Counted from the first letter of the stretch, positions 37,083 through 46,744 are shown. The stretch: 64,000 bases of DNA from Burkholderia sp. BCC1644 (GCF_902833225.1 NZ_CADFEI010000002.1:434001-498000); one strand, 5' to 3'. Made by a program: numbers and translations. Notes: a model not told the origin generated them from the letters alone.

Positions 37083-38393
37083 TTACGAGTGATGCCGCAC
37101 GCCCGGCACGACCGCTTCCCGCGCGCTCTTGCGGCTCAGCATCAGCGTGACGACCGCCGACACCGCGAGCGTGCCGGCCACCACGTACAGCCCCGCCGCA
37201 TACCCGCCCGTCGCATGCTTCAGCCAGCCGATCGCGAACGGCCCGACGAACCCGCCGAGATTGCCGATCGAGTTGATCATCGCGATGCCCGCCGCCGCGC
37301 CGGCACCCGACAGGAACGCGCTCGGCATCGCCCACAGCGGCGCCTTCGCGGCGCTGATCCCGATGTTGACGACGACCAGCGCGAGCACGGTCAGCAGCGC
37401 GGTGCTCGCCTGCCCCGCGAACACGAAGCCGATGCACGCGAGCACGCACGGAATCACGACGTGCCAGGTGCGCTCGCCGGTGCGATCCGAATGCCGCGCC
37501 CACACGATCATCGCGACGACGGCGGCGATGCTGGGGATGCCGGTCAGCAAGCCCGTCTGCAACGCGGTGAAGCCGAACTGCCTGACCATCAGCGGCGCCC
37601 ACAGCCCGAGCGTATAGAGCCCCGCCGACGTGCCGAAGTAGATCAGCGCGAGCGCCAGCACGCGCGGATCGCGCAGCGCCTGCCACGCGCCGGCCGTGTG
37701 CCCGGCGTGCGTATGCCGTGCGTCGGCTTCGGCCTTCAGCTTCGCGATCAGCCAGTCGCGCTCGTCGGCGCGCAGCCATGCGGCCTTCGACGGCGAATCG
37801 GTCAGGCACTTCAGCACGACGAAGCCGAGCACGACCGCCGGCAGCGCTTCGACGATGTACAGCATCTGCCAGTCGGCGAGCCCGAACATCGGCGGCATCT
37901 GCATGATCGCGCCCGACAGCGGCGAACCGATCGCGGTCGAGATCGGCGCGGCCGCCATGAACCATGCGGCGGCCACCGCGCGCTGCTTCGCGGGGAACCA
38001 CAGGCTCAGGTACAGGATGATGCCGGGGAAGAAGCCGGCTTCGGCCATGCCGAGCAGGAAGCGCAGCACGTAGAAGCTCGTCGGCCCGGCCGCGAATGCG
38101 GACACGGCCGACACGATCCCCCACGTGATCATCACGCGCGCGATCCAGATGCGCGCGCCGACACGATGGAGGATCAGGTTGGACGGCACTTCGAACAGAA
38201 AGTAGCCGATGAAGAACAGGCCGCCGCCGAACCCGAACGCGGTCGGCGACAGGCCGATCGCCTTGTTCATCGTCATCGCGGCGAAGCCGACGTTGACGCG
38301 ATCGAGAAAGCTGACGAAGTAAAGCAGCATCACGAACGGAATGATGCGCCACATCAGTTTCCGCGAGACGCGGGTTTCCAGATCCGCTTGCAT
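37083..38393 (-). CDS. MFS transporter, anion:cation symporter family
   Basis: A 436-residue major-facilitator protein with 12 membrane spans. LDRVNVGFAAMTMNK after helix 1 and WGIVSAVSAFAAGPTSFYVLRFLLGMAEAGFFPGII (landmark region) are typical of the ACS family that takes up tartrate, phthalate, galactonate and similar organic anions. The ATG at 38393 has GGAGGAG eight bases upstream. It lies 198 bases after, and in the same direction as, a tartrate-dehydrogenase-like gene, so tartrate or malate is the likely substrate. Confidence 0.87.
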   Translation of the reverse strand: MQADLETRVSRKLMWRIIPFVMLLYFVSFLDRVNVGFAAMTMNKAIGLSPTAFGFGGGLFFIGYFLFEVPSNLILHRVGARIWIARVMITWGIVSAVSAFAAGPTSFYVLRFLLGMAEAGFFPGIILYLSLWFPAKQRAVAAAWFMAAAPISTAIGSPLSGAIMQMPPMFGLADWQMLYIVEALPAVVLGFVVLKCLTDSPSKAAWLRADERDWLIAKLKAEADARHTHAGHTAGAWQALRDPRVLALALIYFGTSAGLYTLGLWAPLMVRQFGFTALQTGLLTGIPSIAAVVAMIVWARHSDRTGERTWHVVIPCVLACIGFVFAGQASTALLTVLALVVVNIGISAAKAPLWAMPSAFLSGAGAAAGIAMINSIGNLGGFVGPFAIGWLKHATGGYAAGLYVVAGTLAVSAVVTLMLSRKSAREAVVPGVRHHS

Positions 38394-38590
38394 GTGTCTC
38401 CTCCTTCGAGGTCGAGCCGTGCTCTGTCTGTGAATGTTCGGCGGCGCCGGGATGAAGCCGGCGACGGGCAGCCGGCGACGGGCAGCCAGCGGCCGGCGCC
38501 CGGCTCGCGTCGGATGCGCGAGTCCCGGGCAGGAAAATCCGCGGACGGCGCCCGCCTGCCGCTTGCGCAGGCGCGCCGCCAGCCCGTTCG

Positions 38591-39673
38591 TCAGGCCGCG
38601 ACCGCCGCGTGCGCGACGCGCTCGCACACGGCCGCCGTCACCTGCGCGGTCGTCGCACTGCCGCCGAGATCGCGCGTATGCAGCGACGGGTCGGCCGTCA
38701 CGGCCTCGATCGCTTGCATCACGCGCGCGGCGGCGTCCGTTTCGCCGAGATGCTCGAGCAGCATCACGACCGACCAGAACGTGCCGACCGGATTCGCGAG
38801 CCCCTTGCCCATGATGTCGAACGCGGAACCGTGGATCGGCTCGAACATCGACGGGTAGCGACGCTCGGGATCGATGTTGCCGGTCGGCGCGATGCCGAGG
38901 CTGCCGGCCAGCGCGGCGGCGAGATCGCTGAGGATGTCCGCGTGCAGGTTGGTCGCGACGATCGTGTCGAGCGACGCCGGCCGGTTGACCATGCGCGCGG
39001 TCGCTGCATCGACGAGTTCCTTGTCCCACGTCACGTCGGGGAATTCCTGCGCGATCTGCTTCGCGATCTCGTCCCACATCACCATCGCGTGGCGCTGCGC
39101 GTTGCTCTTCGTGATCACGGTCAGCAGCTTGCGGGGGCGCGACTGCGCGAGCCGGAACGCGAAGCGCATGATGCGTTCGACACCGGCGCGCGTGAGGATC
39201 GACACGTCGGTCGCGGCTTCGATCGGATGGCCCTGGTGCACGCGGCCGCCGACGCCCGCGTATTCGCCTTCGGAGTTCTCGCGGACGATCACCCAGTTCA
39301 GGTCGTCCGGCCCGCAGCGCTTCAGCGGCGCGTCGATGCCCGGCAGGATGCGCGTCGGGCGCACGTTCGCGTACTGGTCGAAGCCCTGGCAGATCTTCAG
39401 GCGCAGCCCCCACAGCGTCACGTGGTCGGGCACGTCGGGGTCGCCCGCCGAGCCGAACAGGATCGCGTCCTTGCCGCGCAGCGCGTCGAGGCCGTCGGCC
39501 GGCATCATCGCGCCGTGCTGGCGGTAGTAATCGGCGCCCCAGTCGAAATCCTCGAACTCGAAGGCAAAGCGGTCGCTGCCGCGGGCCAGCGTTTCCAGCA
39601 CCTGCTTGCCGGCCGGCACCACTTCCTTGCCGATGCCGTCGCCGGGAATCGTTGCGATACGGTAGGTCTTCAT
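38591..39673 (-). CDS. Tartrate / D-malate dehydrogenase family
   Basis: A 360-residue beta-decarboxylating dehydrogenase related to 3-isopropylmalate dehydrogenase. IATIPGDGIGKEVVPAG opens the protein; RENSEGEYAGVGGRVHQG is typical of TtuC/DmlA tartrate or D-malate dehydrogenases, and NLHADILSDLAAALAGSLG plus EPIHGSAFDIMGKGLANP complete metal and NAD sites. Such enzymes oxidise tartrate or decarboxylate D-malate with NAD. The ATG at 39673 is the family start. It is divergent from a LysR regulator 108 bases away and precedes the ACS transporter, giving a compact catabolic unit. Confidence 0.87.
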   Translation of the reverse strand: MKTYRIATIPGDGIGKEVVPAGKQVLETLARGSDRFAFEFEDFDWGADYYRQHGAMMPADGLDALRGKDAILFGSAGDPDVPDHVTLWGLRLKICQGFDQYANVRPTRILPGIDAPLKRCGPDDLNWVIVRENSEGEYAGVGGRVHQGHPIEAATDVSILTRAGVERIMRFAFRLAQSRPRKLLTVITKSNAQRHAMVMWDEIAKQIAQEFPDVTWDKELVDAATARMVNRPASLDTIVATNLHADILSDLAAALAGSLGIAPTGNIDPERRYPSMFEPIHGSAFDIMGKGLANPVGTFWSVVMLLEHLGETDAAARVMQAIEAVTADPSLHTRDLGGSATTAQVTAAVCERVAHAAVAA

Positions 39674-39781
39674 GCGGACATCCTCGATTGATCGTGAGCG
39701 TGAACGCACTTTACCGAACCAGGAGTGTAGAAACCGGGGCTATACTCAAAGCATCTTTAACTTCAATTCACAAATCCCGTC

Positions 39782-40702
39782 ATGTCGGATACTGTCCAGC
39801 CGGCCGATCTCGGTTTCTTCTCGACGCTGGCCGCGTCGGGCAGCCTGAGCGCGGCCGCGCGCGAACTCGGGCTGACCGCCGCGGCCGTCAGCAAGCGGCT
39901 CACGCAGATGGAGCGGCGCGCGGGCGTGACGCTCGTCAACCGCACGACGCGGCGGATGATGCTGACGCCCGAGGGCGACGTGTATCTCGACTACGCGCGC
40001 CGGATCCTCGACCAGATGGACGAACTCGGCGAACTGCTCGGCAGCGCGAAGCAGCGGCCGAAAGGGCTGCTGCGCGTGAACGCGACACTCGGGTTCGGGC
40101 GCAGCCACATCGGCCCCGCGATCTCGCGCTTCGTCGCGCGCTATCCGGAGGTGTCGGTGCAGCTGCAGTTGTCGGTGATGCCGCCGCCGCTCACCGACGA
40201 TGCATTCGACGTGTGCATCCGCTTCGGCGAGCCGCCCGACACGCGCGTCGTCGCGCGGCGGCTCGCGCCGAACCGCCGGCTGCTGTGCGCGGCGCCCGCC
40301 TACCTCGCGCGGCACGGCACGCCCGGCACGCCGCACGACCTCGCGCGGCACAACTGCATCGGCATCCGGCAAGGCGACGAAGGGTACGGCGTCTGGCGCC
40401 TGACGAGCGGCCGCGGCGCGGCGCGCCACACGGAAGCCATGCGGATCAACGGCAACCTGACGACGAACGACGGCGAGATCGCGGTGAAGTGGGCGCTCGA
40501 CGGACACGGGATCCTGATGCGCGCGGAGTGGGACCTGCGCGACTATCTCGCCGACGGGCGTCTCGTCGTCGTGCTGCCCGATCACGAAACGCCGAGCGCC
40601 GATATCTACGCGGTGTATGCGCAGCGTCACCAGATGTCCACGCGGATTCGCGCGTTCGTCGATTTTCTGGCGGAAGAACTGGGGCGGTTGAAGGCGGCGT
40701 AG
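39782..40702 (+). CDS. LysR-family regulator of the tartrate/malate unit
   Basis: A 306-residue LysR regulator, HTH in GFFSTLAASGSLSAAARELGLTAAAVSKRLTQMERRAGV. The effector domain (DVCIRFGEPPDTRVVARRLAPNRRLLCAAPAYL) is of the CrgA/DmlR type. It is divergent from the dehydrogenase, as DmlR is from dmlA in E. coli, so it probably activates that gene. A -10-like TATACT lies at 39741-39746 in the shared promoter region. Confidence 0.87.
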   Translation: MSDTVQPADLGFFSTLAASGSLSAAARELGLTAAAVSKRLTQMERRAGVTLVNRTTRRMMLTPEGDVYLDYARRILDQMDELGELLGSAKQRPKGLLRVNATLGFGRSHIGPAISRFVARYPEVSVQLQLSVMPPPLTDDAFDVCIRFGEPPDTRVVARRLAPNRRLLCAAPAYLARHGTPGTPHDLARHNCIGIRQGDEGYGVWRLTSGRGAARHTEAMRINGNLTTNDGEIAVKWALDGHGILMRAEWDLRDYLADGRLVVVLPDHETPSADIYAVYAQRHQMSTRIRAFVDFLAEELGRLKAA

Positions 40703-40755
40703 GAATCGGAACGGCACGCGTGGCGGCTCCGCGCGCAGGGAACGCACACAAGAAC

Positions 40756-40896
40756 GCCAATATTTTGGCTATTTTTTGTTGAAATCACCAAAATATTAGC
40801 ATCGCGGACATCCATCCAGCCCTCAAGATGTCCATGAACCATGCCAATGGTGCTAATATTTTGGCATCTTCGTTAGCAAAATATGGAAATATTGGC
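40756..40896. promoter_or_regulatory. Operator array upstream of hipBA
   Basis: Four related AT-rich elements: GCCAATATTTTGGC (40756-40769), CCAAAATATTAGC in reverse (40788-40800), GCTAATATTTTGGC (40852-40865) and a split fourth copy GCAAAATATGG / GAAATATTGGC (40876-40896) ending four bases before the hipB start. The core inverted arms are GCCAA / TTGGC. The arrangement matches multi-operator autorepression by HipB-type antitoxins. Confidence 0.75.
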
Positions 40897-40899
40897 TTC

Positions 40900-41412
40900 A
40901 TGGCAAAGAAGACCGCCCCGCTCCTGCCTGTATCGAACCAGTTGCTCGCCGAATTCGGCGAGCGGCTGAAACTTGCGCGCCTGCGCCGCAAACTGACGGC
41001 CAAGCAGGTCGCGGAACGCGCCGGCATGTCACCAATGACACTCCGCTCACTGGAAGCCGGTGGGTCGGGCGTCACCATTGGCGCTTATCTGTCCGTCATG
41101 CAGGTTCTGGGGCTCCAGAACGATCTGGAAAATCTCGCCGCCACGGACGAATTCGGCCGCCAGCTTCAAGACGCGCGGCTCGTCCAACCGCGGCCCGAAC
41201 GACGAACCGCGCCACGTCCGTCCTCTGCCGCATCGTCTGGGCCCGAGCGGCACAATCGTGCAACCGCTTCTTCCGCCACGAAAACGACCGACGCAGACAG
41301 CGCAGCCTCCGACACCACCGACCGCGGCGATGCCCGCAGCACGACGGCCGCCGATCTTGCCGCGTTGCTGAAGCCGGCACGAAAACGGCATGGGGAGCAT
41401 CACGGGAAATGA
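40900..41412 (+). CDS. HipB-like antitoxin / XRE regulator with long tail
   Basis: A 170-residue protein with an XRE helix-turn-helix at residues 15-75 ([34 protein letters not shown], then [14 protein letters not shown]). Paired with HipA it should bind and neutralise the kinase and repress the operon. The C-terminal half (about 95-160) is a polar, low-complexity Ser/Thr/Arg/Ala tail ending [19 protein letters not shown]. coli HipB is only 88 residues. The ATG at 40900 ([10 protein letters not shown]) is used because the upstream in-frame codon at 40828 would run through the operators. It overlaps hipA by four bases (ATGA). Confidence 0.85.
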   Translation: MAKKTAPLLPVSNQLLAEFGERLKLARLRRKLTAKQVAERAGMSPMTLRSLEAGGSGVTIGAYLSVMQVLGLQNDLENLAATDEFGRQLQDARLVQPRPERRTAPRPSSAASSGPERHNRATASSATKTTDADSAASDTTDRGDARSTTAADLAALLKPARKRHGEHHGK

Positions 41413-42680
41413 CCACGATCGGTGTCTACGCAGATTGGGACGGCTTGCCGGCTCCGCAAAAGCTCGGACTCCTGCACAGCCGCAAGACGCGGGCGAGCGA
41501 GCGGTTCGAGTTCCAGTATGCGTCTGCCGCGCTGGCGGCACCCGAATTCGCAAACGTGCAGATCGATCCGGCAATCGGTTGCTTCGAAGGCCCCCAATAT
41601 CCGGCCCCGCCGCGCGACGCGTTCGGCGCCTTCGCGGACTCCAGCCCCGATCGATGGGGCCGCATGCTGATGGATCGCAGGCTGGAGCGTGACATTCGCG
41701 CCGGCCTGCAACCGAAAGGCACTCGCCTGCACGAATCGGACTACCTGCTTGGCGTGCACGATCTGTATCGCGTCGGCGCATTGCGTTACAAGCTCGACGA
41801 CGCCGGAGCGTTCCTCGACGACCGTCACGATCTCGCCGCCCCACCGTTCGCCGAGATTCGCGAACTGGAGCACGCGAGTCGCGCGCTGGAGGAAGACGTC
41901 GACAATACCGCCCCGAATGGCCGCGACTGGCTGTCGATGCTCATCGCCCCTGGCGGCTCGCTCGGCGGCGCAAGACCCAAGGCAAGTGTGGCCGACGATC
42001 AAGGCCGCCTTTATATCGCGAAGTTTCCAAGCGCACGCGACGACTACGATGTCGGTGGTTGGGAGATGGTCGTCAATGCGCTGGCGGTGGGTTGCGGCCT
42101 CAACGTCGCACACGCCGAAGCAAGAAAATTCGCCAGCGATCACCACTGCTTCCTGGTCAGGCGATTCGATCGGACGGAGAAGGGCCGACGCCTGCATTTC
42201 GCATCGGCGATGACCATGACCAACCACGTCGACGGCGACGATGCGTCGACTGGCGTCAGCTACCTGGAACTGGCCGAAGTGCTCATGAGGCACGGCTCGC
42301 AGCCGAACGCCGACTTGCGCGAGCTGTGGGCGCGAATCGTCTTCAACCTGCTAGTTTCGAACACCGACGATCATCTCCGCAATCACGGCTTCATTCTGGT
42401 GCCGGGTGCGGGGTGGCGGCTCTCGGCGGCCTACGACATGAACCCAGTCGCGATCGCGGACGGGCTCAAGCTCAACATTACGGAAGCCGACAACGCACTC
42501 GACCTCGAACTCGCCCGCGAGGTCTGCGAGTATTTTCGGCTCAAGCTGCAGGACGCCGACGAGATCATCGACGACTTCAGCGACATCGTCGGCCAGTGGA
42601 GAACGCTTGCGACGCGGCTCGCGCTCCCTGCCAGGGAACAGGAGCGAATGGCCGGCGCGTTCCATCTCGCGAGCGCTTGA
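41409..42680 (+). CDS. hipA: HipA-family Ser/Thr kinase toxin
   Basis: A 423-residue HipA-type kinase; family members phosphorylate aminoacyl-tRNA synthetases or other targets and induce persistence or growth arrest. The N-terminal couple_HipA domain ([35 protein letters not shown]) precedes the kinase core with the flexible Gly-rich loop [11 protein letters not shown] (about 181-191), catalytic [12 protein letters not shown] (about 316-327) and metal-binding YDMNP (about 341). All these are intact, so an active kinase is expected. It is encoded with the HipB-like gene in an autorepressed pair; length is close to E. coli HipA (440). Confidence 0.9.
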   Translation: MTTIGVYADWDGLPAPQKLGLLHSRKTRASERFEFQYASAALAAPEFANVQIDPAIGCFEGPQYPAPPRDAFGAFADSSPDRWGRMLMDRRLERDIRAGLQPKGTRLHESDYLLGVHDLYRVGALRYKLDDAGAFLDDRHDLAAPPFAEIRELEHASRALEEDVDNTAPNGRDWLSMLIAPGGSLGGARPKASVADDQGRLYIAKFPSARDDYDVGGWEMVVNALAVGCGLNVAHAEARKFASDHHCFLVRRFDRTEKGRRLHFASAMTMTNHVDGDDASTGVSYLELAEVLMRHGSQPNADLRELWARIVFNLLVSNTDDHLRNHGFILVPGAGWRLSAAYDMNPVAIADGLKLNITEADNALDLELAREVCEYFRLKLQDADEIIDDFSDIVGQWRTLATRLALPAREQERMAGAFHLASA

Positions 42681-42705
42681 TCGTTCTTCGCCCACCGCGC
42701 ATCCT

Positions 42706-43707
42706 TCACGCCATCGCGACCTCACTACCCTCGCGATCGTCGACCTCGATCGTTTCCGGCGCCGGCCGCCGCGCCACGCCTCCCGCGACGACGAGCCCTT
42801 CGAGGTCCCGCGACGCGTCCGAAAAACGCTCGGCGATCCAGTCGACGAACGCGCGCACGCCGGGCGATACATGCGGGCGCTTCACGTAGACCGCCGACAC
42901 GGCAGCCGCCTCGGGCTGCCAGCGCGGCAGCACTTCCCGCAGCCGACCGGCGTCGATCAGCGGCTGCGCGGCGATGCGCGTCGGCTGGATCAGCCCGAGG
43001 CCATGCACGCCGCAGGCCAGATACGCCTGCTCGTCGTCCACGCTGACGATGCTGTCGAGCCGGATCTTGCGCACGACGTCGTCCGCGACGAAATCGAGCT
43101 CGGCCGTGCGCTGGCCGGACACCGGCGTGCCGCCGACCGCACGGTGCGCCGTCAGCGCGTCGAGCGTGCGTGGAATGCCGAAGCGGTCGAGATACGCGGG
43201 GCTCGCGCACGTCACGCGCTCGAGCGTGCCGAGCCGGCGCGCGACGAGTGACGAATCGGGCAGCGCACCCAGCCGGATACGGCAGTCGATCGCGTCGGCA
43301 TCGCGATCGCCCGCGCGCCCGGCCACGCCCAGCATCAGCACGAGATCGGGATGCCGTGCATGAAACGCGTCGAGCGCCGGCAGCACGATCGCGCCGGCCA
43401 CCGACGCCGGCACCTCGACGCGCAGCGGCCCGCTCGGGTGCCGCGCTGCGCCGCGAATGCTGGCTTCGAGCTCGTCGACGTCCGCCGTGATGCTCACGCA
43501 GCGCCGGTAATACGCATCGCCTTCGGACGTCGCCCGCAGCGCGCGCGTCGTGCGCACCAGCAGCGGCGTGCCGAGCGCCGCTTCGAGTTCCTGCACGGTG
43601 CGCGTCGCGGTGGCGCGCGAGATGCCGAGCGCCAGCGCCGCGCGTGTAAAGCTCTTCATTTCGACGATGCGCGTGAAGATGCGCATCGCGCGGATCGGAT
43701 TGTCCAC
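42706..43707 (-). CDS. LysR-family transcriptional regulator
   Basis: A 333-residue LysR regulator. HTH in AMRIFTRIVEMKSFTRAALALGISRATATRTVQELEAALG; effector domain DCRIRLGALPDSSLVARRLGTLERVTCASPAYLDRFG is of the CrgA/AaeR class. It has a C-terminal extension (PETIEVDDREGSEVAMA) beyond the usual 300 residues. It converges with hipA, 26 bases apart. No target is indicated by context. Confidence 0.85.
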   Translation of the reverse strand: MDNPIRAMRIFTRIVEMKSFTRAALALGISRATATRTVQELEAALGTPLLVRTTRALRATSEGDAYYRRCVSITADVDELEASIRGAARHPSGPLRVEVPASVAGAIVLPALDAFHARHPDLVLMLGVAGRAGDRDADAIDCRIRLGALPDSSLVARRLGTLERVTCASPAYLDRFGIPRTLDALTAHRAVGGTPVSGQRTAELDFVADDVVRKIRLDSIVSVDDEQAYLACGVHGLGLIQPTRIAAQPLIDAGRLREVLPRWQPEAAAVSAVYVKRPHVSPGVRAFVDWIAERFSDASRDLEGLVVAGGVARRPAPETIEVDDREGSEVAMA

Positions 43708-43806
43708 CGCTCACCCCTGCGTGGTTGCGACATGCCGCGGCGCGCATGCGCACCGTGCATGTGTGTCGTTGTCGACGAAAGCCGCGCGGCTCGCGCGGCG
43801 GCCGGT

Positions 43807-44226
43807 TCAGGCGTTCGCCGCCGCCATGCTGCGCGCGGGTTCCGCAAGCAGCCGCTGCGCGAGCGCCAGCGCGTCGTCGCGGGTCGCCGCCGCGTTCAGC
43901 GGATAGCCCCAGACCTTCTCGAACGTGCCCGAAAATGCATCGAGCGCGACACGCCGCGCCGCATCGGGCTCGATCGCGATCATCGCGGGGATCCACTCGC
44001 GCGACTGCGCACGGTTGGCCTTGCTCCACTTCGCGAGCTGCTTGCGCATTTCGTGATCGGCGTCGCCGCGATCGTCGCCGGACGGCGCATCGTCGGTCAG
44101 AAGAACGAAACGTTCGCCGCGTGCCAGCAACGCATCGAGCTCGGCGATCAGTTGGGCGGGTTCGAGGTGCGTCGAACCGCTGTAATGCAGCCAGACAAAC
44201 GGGAATTCAGTCGTGGTGATTTGCAT
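43807..44226 (-). CDS. Hypothetical protein downstream of a Fur box
   Basis: A 139-residue soluble protein of unknown function. It begins MQITTTEFPFVWLHYSG and shows alternating strands and helices (ELDALLARGERFVLLTDDAP, WIPAMIAIEPDAARRVAL, TFEKVWGYPLNAAATRDDALAL), as in a compact alpha/beta fold; no motif is recognised. The ATG at 44226 follows TGGAGG. A perfect Fur-type inverted repeat lies 13 bases upstream of that ribosome-binding region, so expression should rise under iron limitation. No siderophore or iron transport gene adjoins it in the window. Confidence 0.7.
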   Translation of the reverse strand: MQITTTEFPFVWLHYSGSTHLEPAQLIAELDALLARGERFVLLTDDAPSGDDRGDADHEMRKQLAKWSKANRAQSREWIPAMIAIEPDAARRVALDAFSGTFEKVWGYPLNAAATRDDALALAQRLLAEPARSMAAANA

Positions 44227-44238
44227 GTCGACCTCCAG

Positions 44239-44255
44239 ATGAGAACGATTCTCAT
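44239..44255 (-). promoter_or_regulatory. Fur box
   Basis: ATGAGAA-CGA-TTCTCAT, a perfect 7-3-7 inverted repeat, close to the Fur consensus GATAATGATAATCATTATC in its AATGAGAA...TTCTCATT form. It lies between the AraC stop (44351) and the start of the 139-residue gene (44226). Confidence 0.75.
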
Positions 44256-44350
44256 TTTATGGATCGAGGCCAGACACGTCATTTCTCATCCCGGCCAACT
44301 GCTTTTTCAATCCGGCCAAACGTGCGTGAACGCCGGTGTGCCGCGGTCGT

Positions 44351-45151
44351 TCAGCGCTGCCGGTCGGTCAGGAATTGCGTCGGCGACTTGCCGGTCGCCT
44401 TGCGGAACATCGTTACGAAGCTGCTCGCGCTCTCGTAGCCGAGGTCGATCGCGATCTGGTGCACGCGGCGGCCGGTCGTCAGCATCCGCAGCGACAACGC
44501 GACGTGCAGCCGCCGGCGCCAGTCGCCGAGGCTCATCCCGAGCTCCTTCGTCGCGAGCCGTGTGAGGCTGCGCTCGCTGACGCCCGCGCGTCGCGCGAGT
44601 TCGGGCAGCGGCGACTTGTCGGCCGGATCGTCGAGCAGATGATCGATCAGCTTGCGCAGCCGGCGGTCGGTCGGCATCGGCAGGTACAGATCCTCGACCG
44701 GCGCCGCCACGAGTTCGTCGAGCAGCGTCGCCATCAGCCGCCCTTGCGGCCCGTCGACGTCGTACAGGTTCGGGAAGCTCGCGGCTTTCAGCAGCAGCTC
44801 GCGCAGCAGCGGCGACACGGACAGCGTGCAGCAGCGTGCGGGCAGGTCGAGCGCGGCGTCGGGTTCGACCAGCACCGCATAGAAGGTCGCACCGGCCGAG
44901 CCGCGCGCGGCATGCGGGACGTCGCCGGGAATCCATACCGTGCATTGCGGCGGCGCGCTCCACACGCCGCCGTCGATCTCGCAATAGACGACGCCGCTCA
45001 GCGTGTAGAGCAGCTGCGCCTGGCGATGGCTGTGCCGTTCCAGCCGCCATTCGGGCTCGACGACCGAGCCGCCGAACACGACGAGCGGACGCGGCACGTG
45101 ATAGACGTCGGCGTCCGCGGCGGGATCGGTGGTCGGTGGAAGCTCGCGCAT
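44351..45151 (-). CDS. AraC-family regulator with cupin N-terminus
   Basis: A 266-residue AraC regulator. The N-terminal cupin part (HSHRQAQLLYTLSGVVYCEIDGG, WIPGDVPHAARGSAGATFYAVLV) senses an effector; the C-terminal double HTH shows PLPELARRAGVSERSLTRLATKELGMSLGDWRRRLHV and IAIDLGYESASSFVTMFRKATGKSP. It is like NimR/YdeC-type regulators that control an adjacent efflux gene. It is divergent from a LysE exporter 170 bases away, which is therefore the likely target. Start at 45151 (MRELPPTTD) chosen from family length. Confidence 0.87.
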   Translation of the reverse strand: MRELPPTTDPAADADVYHVPRPLVVFGGSVVEPEWRLERHSHRQAQLLYTLSGVVYCEIDGGVWSAPPQCTVWIPGDVPHAARGSAGATFYAVLVEPDAALDLPARCCTLSVSPLLRELLLKAASFPNLYDVDGPQGRLMATLLDELVAAPVEDLYLPMPTDRRLRKLIDHLLDDPADKSPLPELARRAGVSERSLTRLATKELGMSLGDWRRRLHVALSLRMLTTGRRVHQIAIDLGYESASSFVTMFRKATGKSPTQFLTDRQR

Positions 45152-45321
45152 GAAACGATGGGCGGTGGAGGAAGCCGGACGCCGTGCTGCGCGCCCTTTC
45201 GTGCTTATACCAGAAAGGCGCGCGTCCAACCGGGTCGTCCAGCGGCCCGCCAGCGGCCGCGCGCCGAACCGAATACAATGCCCCGATCCCCCCGCCGCTG
45301 CGCCAACCTGCCGGAGCCGCC

Positions 45322-45948
45322 ATGTTCGACCTGACCACGCTGACCACCTTCACGGCCGTCGTTCTGGGCCTGTTTCTGATCCCCGGCCCCGCCGTGCTGC
45401 TCGTGCTGAGCCGCACCGTGCAGGGCGGACGCAAGACCGGCATCCTGACCGGCCTCGGCGTCGCGAGCGGCGACTTCGTGCACACGCTGTTCGCGGCCGT
45501 CGGGCTGTCCGCGCTGCTGATGACGTCGGCGCTCGCGTTCAACGTCGTGAAACTGGTCGGCGCCGCGTACCTGATCTATCTCGGCGTGCGGGCGCTGCTG
45601 GAAAAGGCGTCCGATCCGTCGCTGCCGCAAGTGTCGCCCGTCACGCCGCTCAAGGCGTACCTGCAGGCCATTCCCGCCGAAGTGCTGAATCCGAAGACCG
45701 CGCTGTTCTTCCTCGCGTTCATGCCGCAGTTCGTGCATCCGGAGCGCGGCTCGACGTTCGTGCAGTTCGCGGTGCTCGGGCTGATCTTCGTCGTGCTCAG
45801 CTCGATCTACACGACGCTGATCGCGTGCTCGATCCGCCCGCTCGGCCGCATCGTGAAACGGCTCACGTGGCTCACGCGCTGGCAAGGCAAGATCATCGGT
45901 TCGATCTTCATCGCGCTCGGGCTGCGCGTGGCCGTGCAGCAGCGCTGA
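45322..45948 (+). CDS. LysE/RhtB-family exporter
   Basis: A 208-residue inner-membrane exporter of amino acids or their analogues. Six membrane segments; the family opening FTAVVLGLFLIPGPAVLLVLSRTVQGGRKTGILTGLGVASGDFVH is clear, and NPKTALFFLAFMPQFV is the conserved motif after helix 3. The ATG at 45322 follows CCGGAG. It is divergent from an AraC regulator and 13 bases before a methyltransferase gene, so those two may form an operon. Confidence 0.9.
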   Translation: MFDLTTLTTFTAVVLGLFLIPGPAVLLVLSRTVQGGRKTGILTGLGVASGDFVHTLFAAVGLSALLMTSALAFNVVKLVGAAYLIYLGVRALLEKASDPSLPQVSPVTPLKAYLQAIPAEVLNPKTALFFLAFMPQFVHPERGSTFVQFAVLGLIFVVLSSIYTTLIACSIRPLGRIVKRLTWLTRWQGKIIGSIFIALGLRVAVQQR

Positions 45949-45961
45949 TACGCGCGGCCGC

Positions 45962-46714
45962 ATGACGCCTGCCGACCCGGAGCGCCTCTACGCCGATCCG
46001 CGCCTCGTCGCGGTTTACGACCTGTTCAACGCGGGCGATCACGACTTCGCGTTCTACGCATCCGTGATCGGCGCCGCGCCGCAACGCATCCTCGATCTCG
46101 GCTGCGGCACCGGCACGTTCGCGCGCCGGCTCGCGGCGGCCGGACATGACGTCGTCGCGATCGATCCGGCGCCGGCGATGATCGAATACGCACGACGCCA
46201 GCCGCGCGCCGACACCGTGCGCTGGTTCGCGTGCGAACTCGGCAGCCTCCCGCCCGGCGCGCCGTTCGATGCGGTCGTGATGACCGGGCATGCGTTCCAG
46301 TGCCTGCTGACCGATGACGAAATCGACGCGGCGCTGCGTGGCGTGCGGCACGTGCTCGCCGATGGCGGCCGCTTCCTGTTCGACACCCGCAACCCTCGCC
46401 TCGAGCCGTGGCGTGCGTGGACCCCCGCGCATTCGGCACGCAGCGTCGAATCGCGCGACTTCGGCCGCGTCGATCTCCATCACGCAGTGCGTGCGGTCGA
46501 CCGCGCAATCGTGACGTTCGACACGCACTACCGCTTCCACCGCGACGATACGGTGCTGACGAACACGAGCCGGCTGCGTTTCATCGGGCAACCCGAATTG
46601 CAGGCACGCGTGGCGGCAGCCGGATTCGCGTCGGCCGACTGGTACGGCGGCTGGCAGCATGCGCCATTCGACGAAGCGGCCAGCGCGGAGATCATCGCGA
46701 TCTGCCGCGCCTGA
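45962..46714 (+). CDS. SAM-dependent methyltransferase
   Basis: A 250-residue class I methyltransferase. Motif I is ILDLGCGTGTFARRLAAAG, motif II VVAIDPAPAMIEYARR, and FDAVVMTGHAFQCLL and VLADGGRFLFDTRN correspond to post-motifs. The substrate is unknown; the pattern is that of small-molecule (ubiquinone/menaquinone-like or tellurite-resistance-like) methyltransferases. It begins 13 bases after the LysE gene without a strong ribosome-binding site, suggesting coupling. Confidence 0.83.
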   Translation: MTPADPERLYADPRLVAVYDLFNAGDHDFAFYASVIGAAPQRILDLGCGTGTFARRLAAAGHDVVAIDPAPAMIEYARRQPRADTVRWFACELGSLPPGAPFDAVVMTGHAFQCLLTDDEIDAALRGVRHVLADGGRFLFDTRNPRLEPWRAWTPAHSARSVESRDFGRVDLHHAVRAVDRAIVTFDTHYRFHRDDTVLTNTSRLRFIGQPELQARVAAAGFASADWYGGWQHAPFDEAASAEIIAICRA

Positions 46715-46744
46715 GTGCGCTTGAGTGCGCGAGCGTCGACGACG

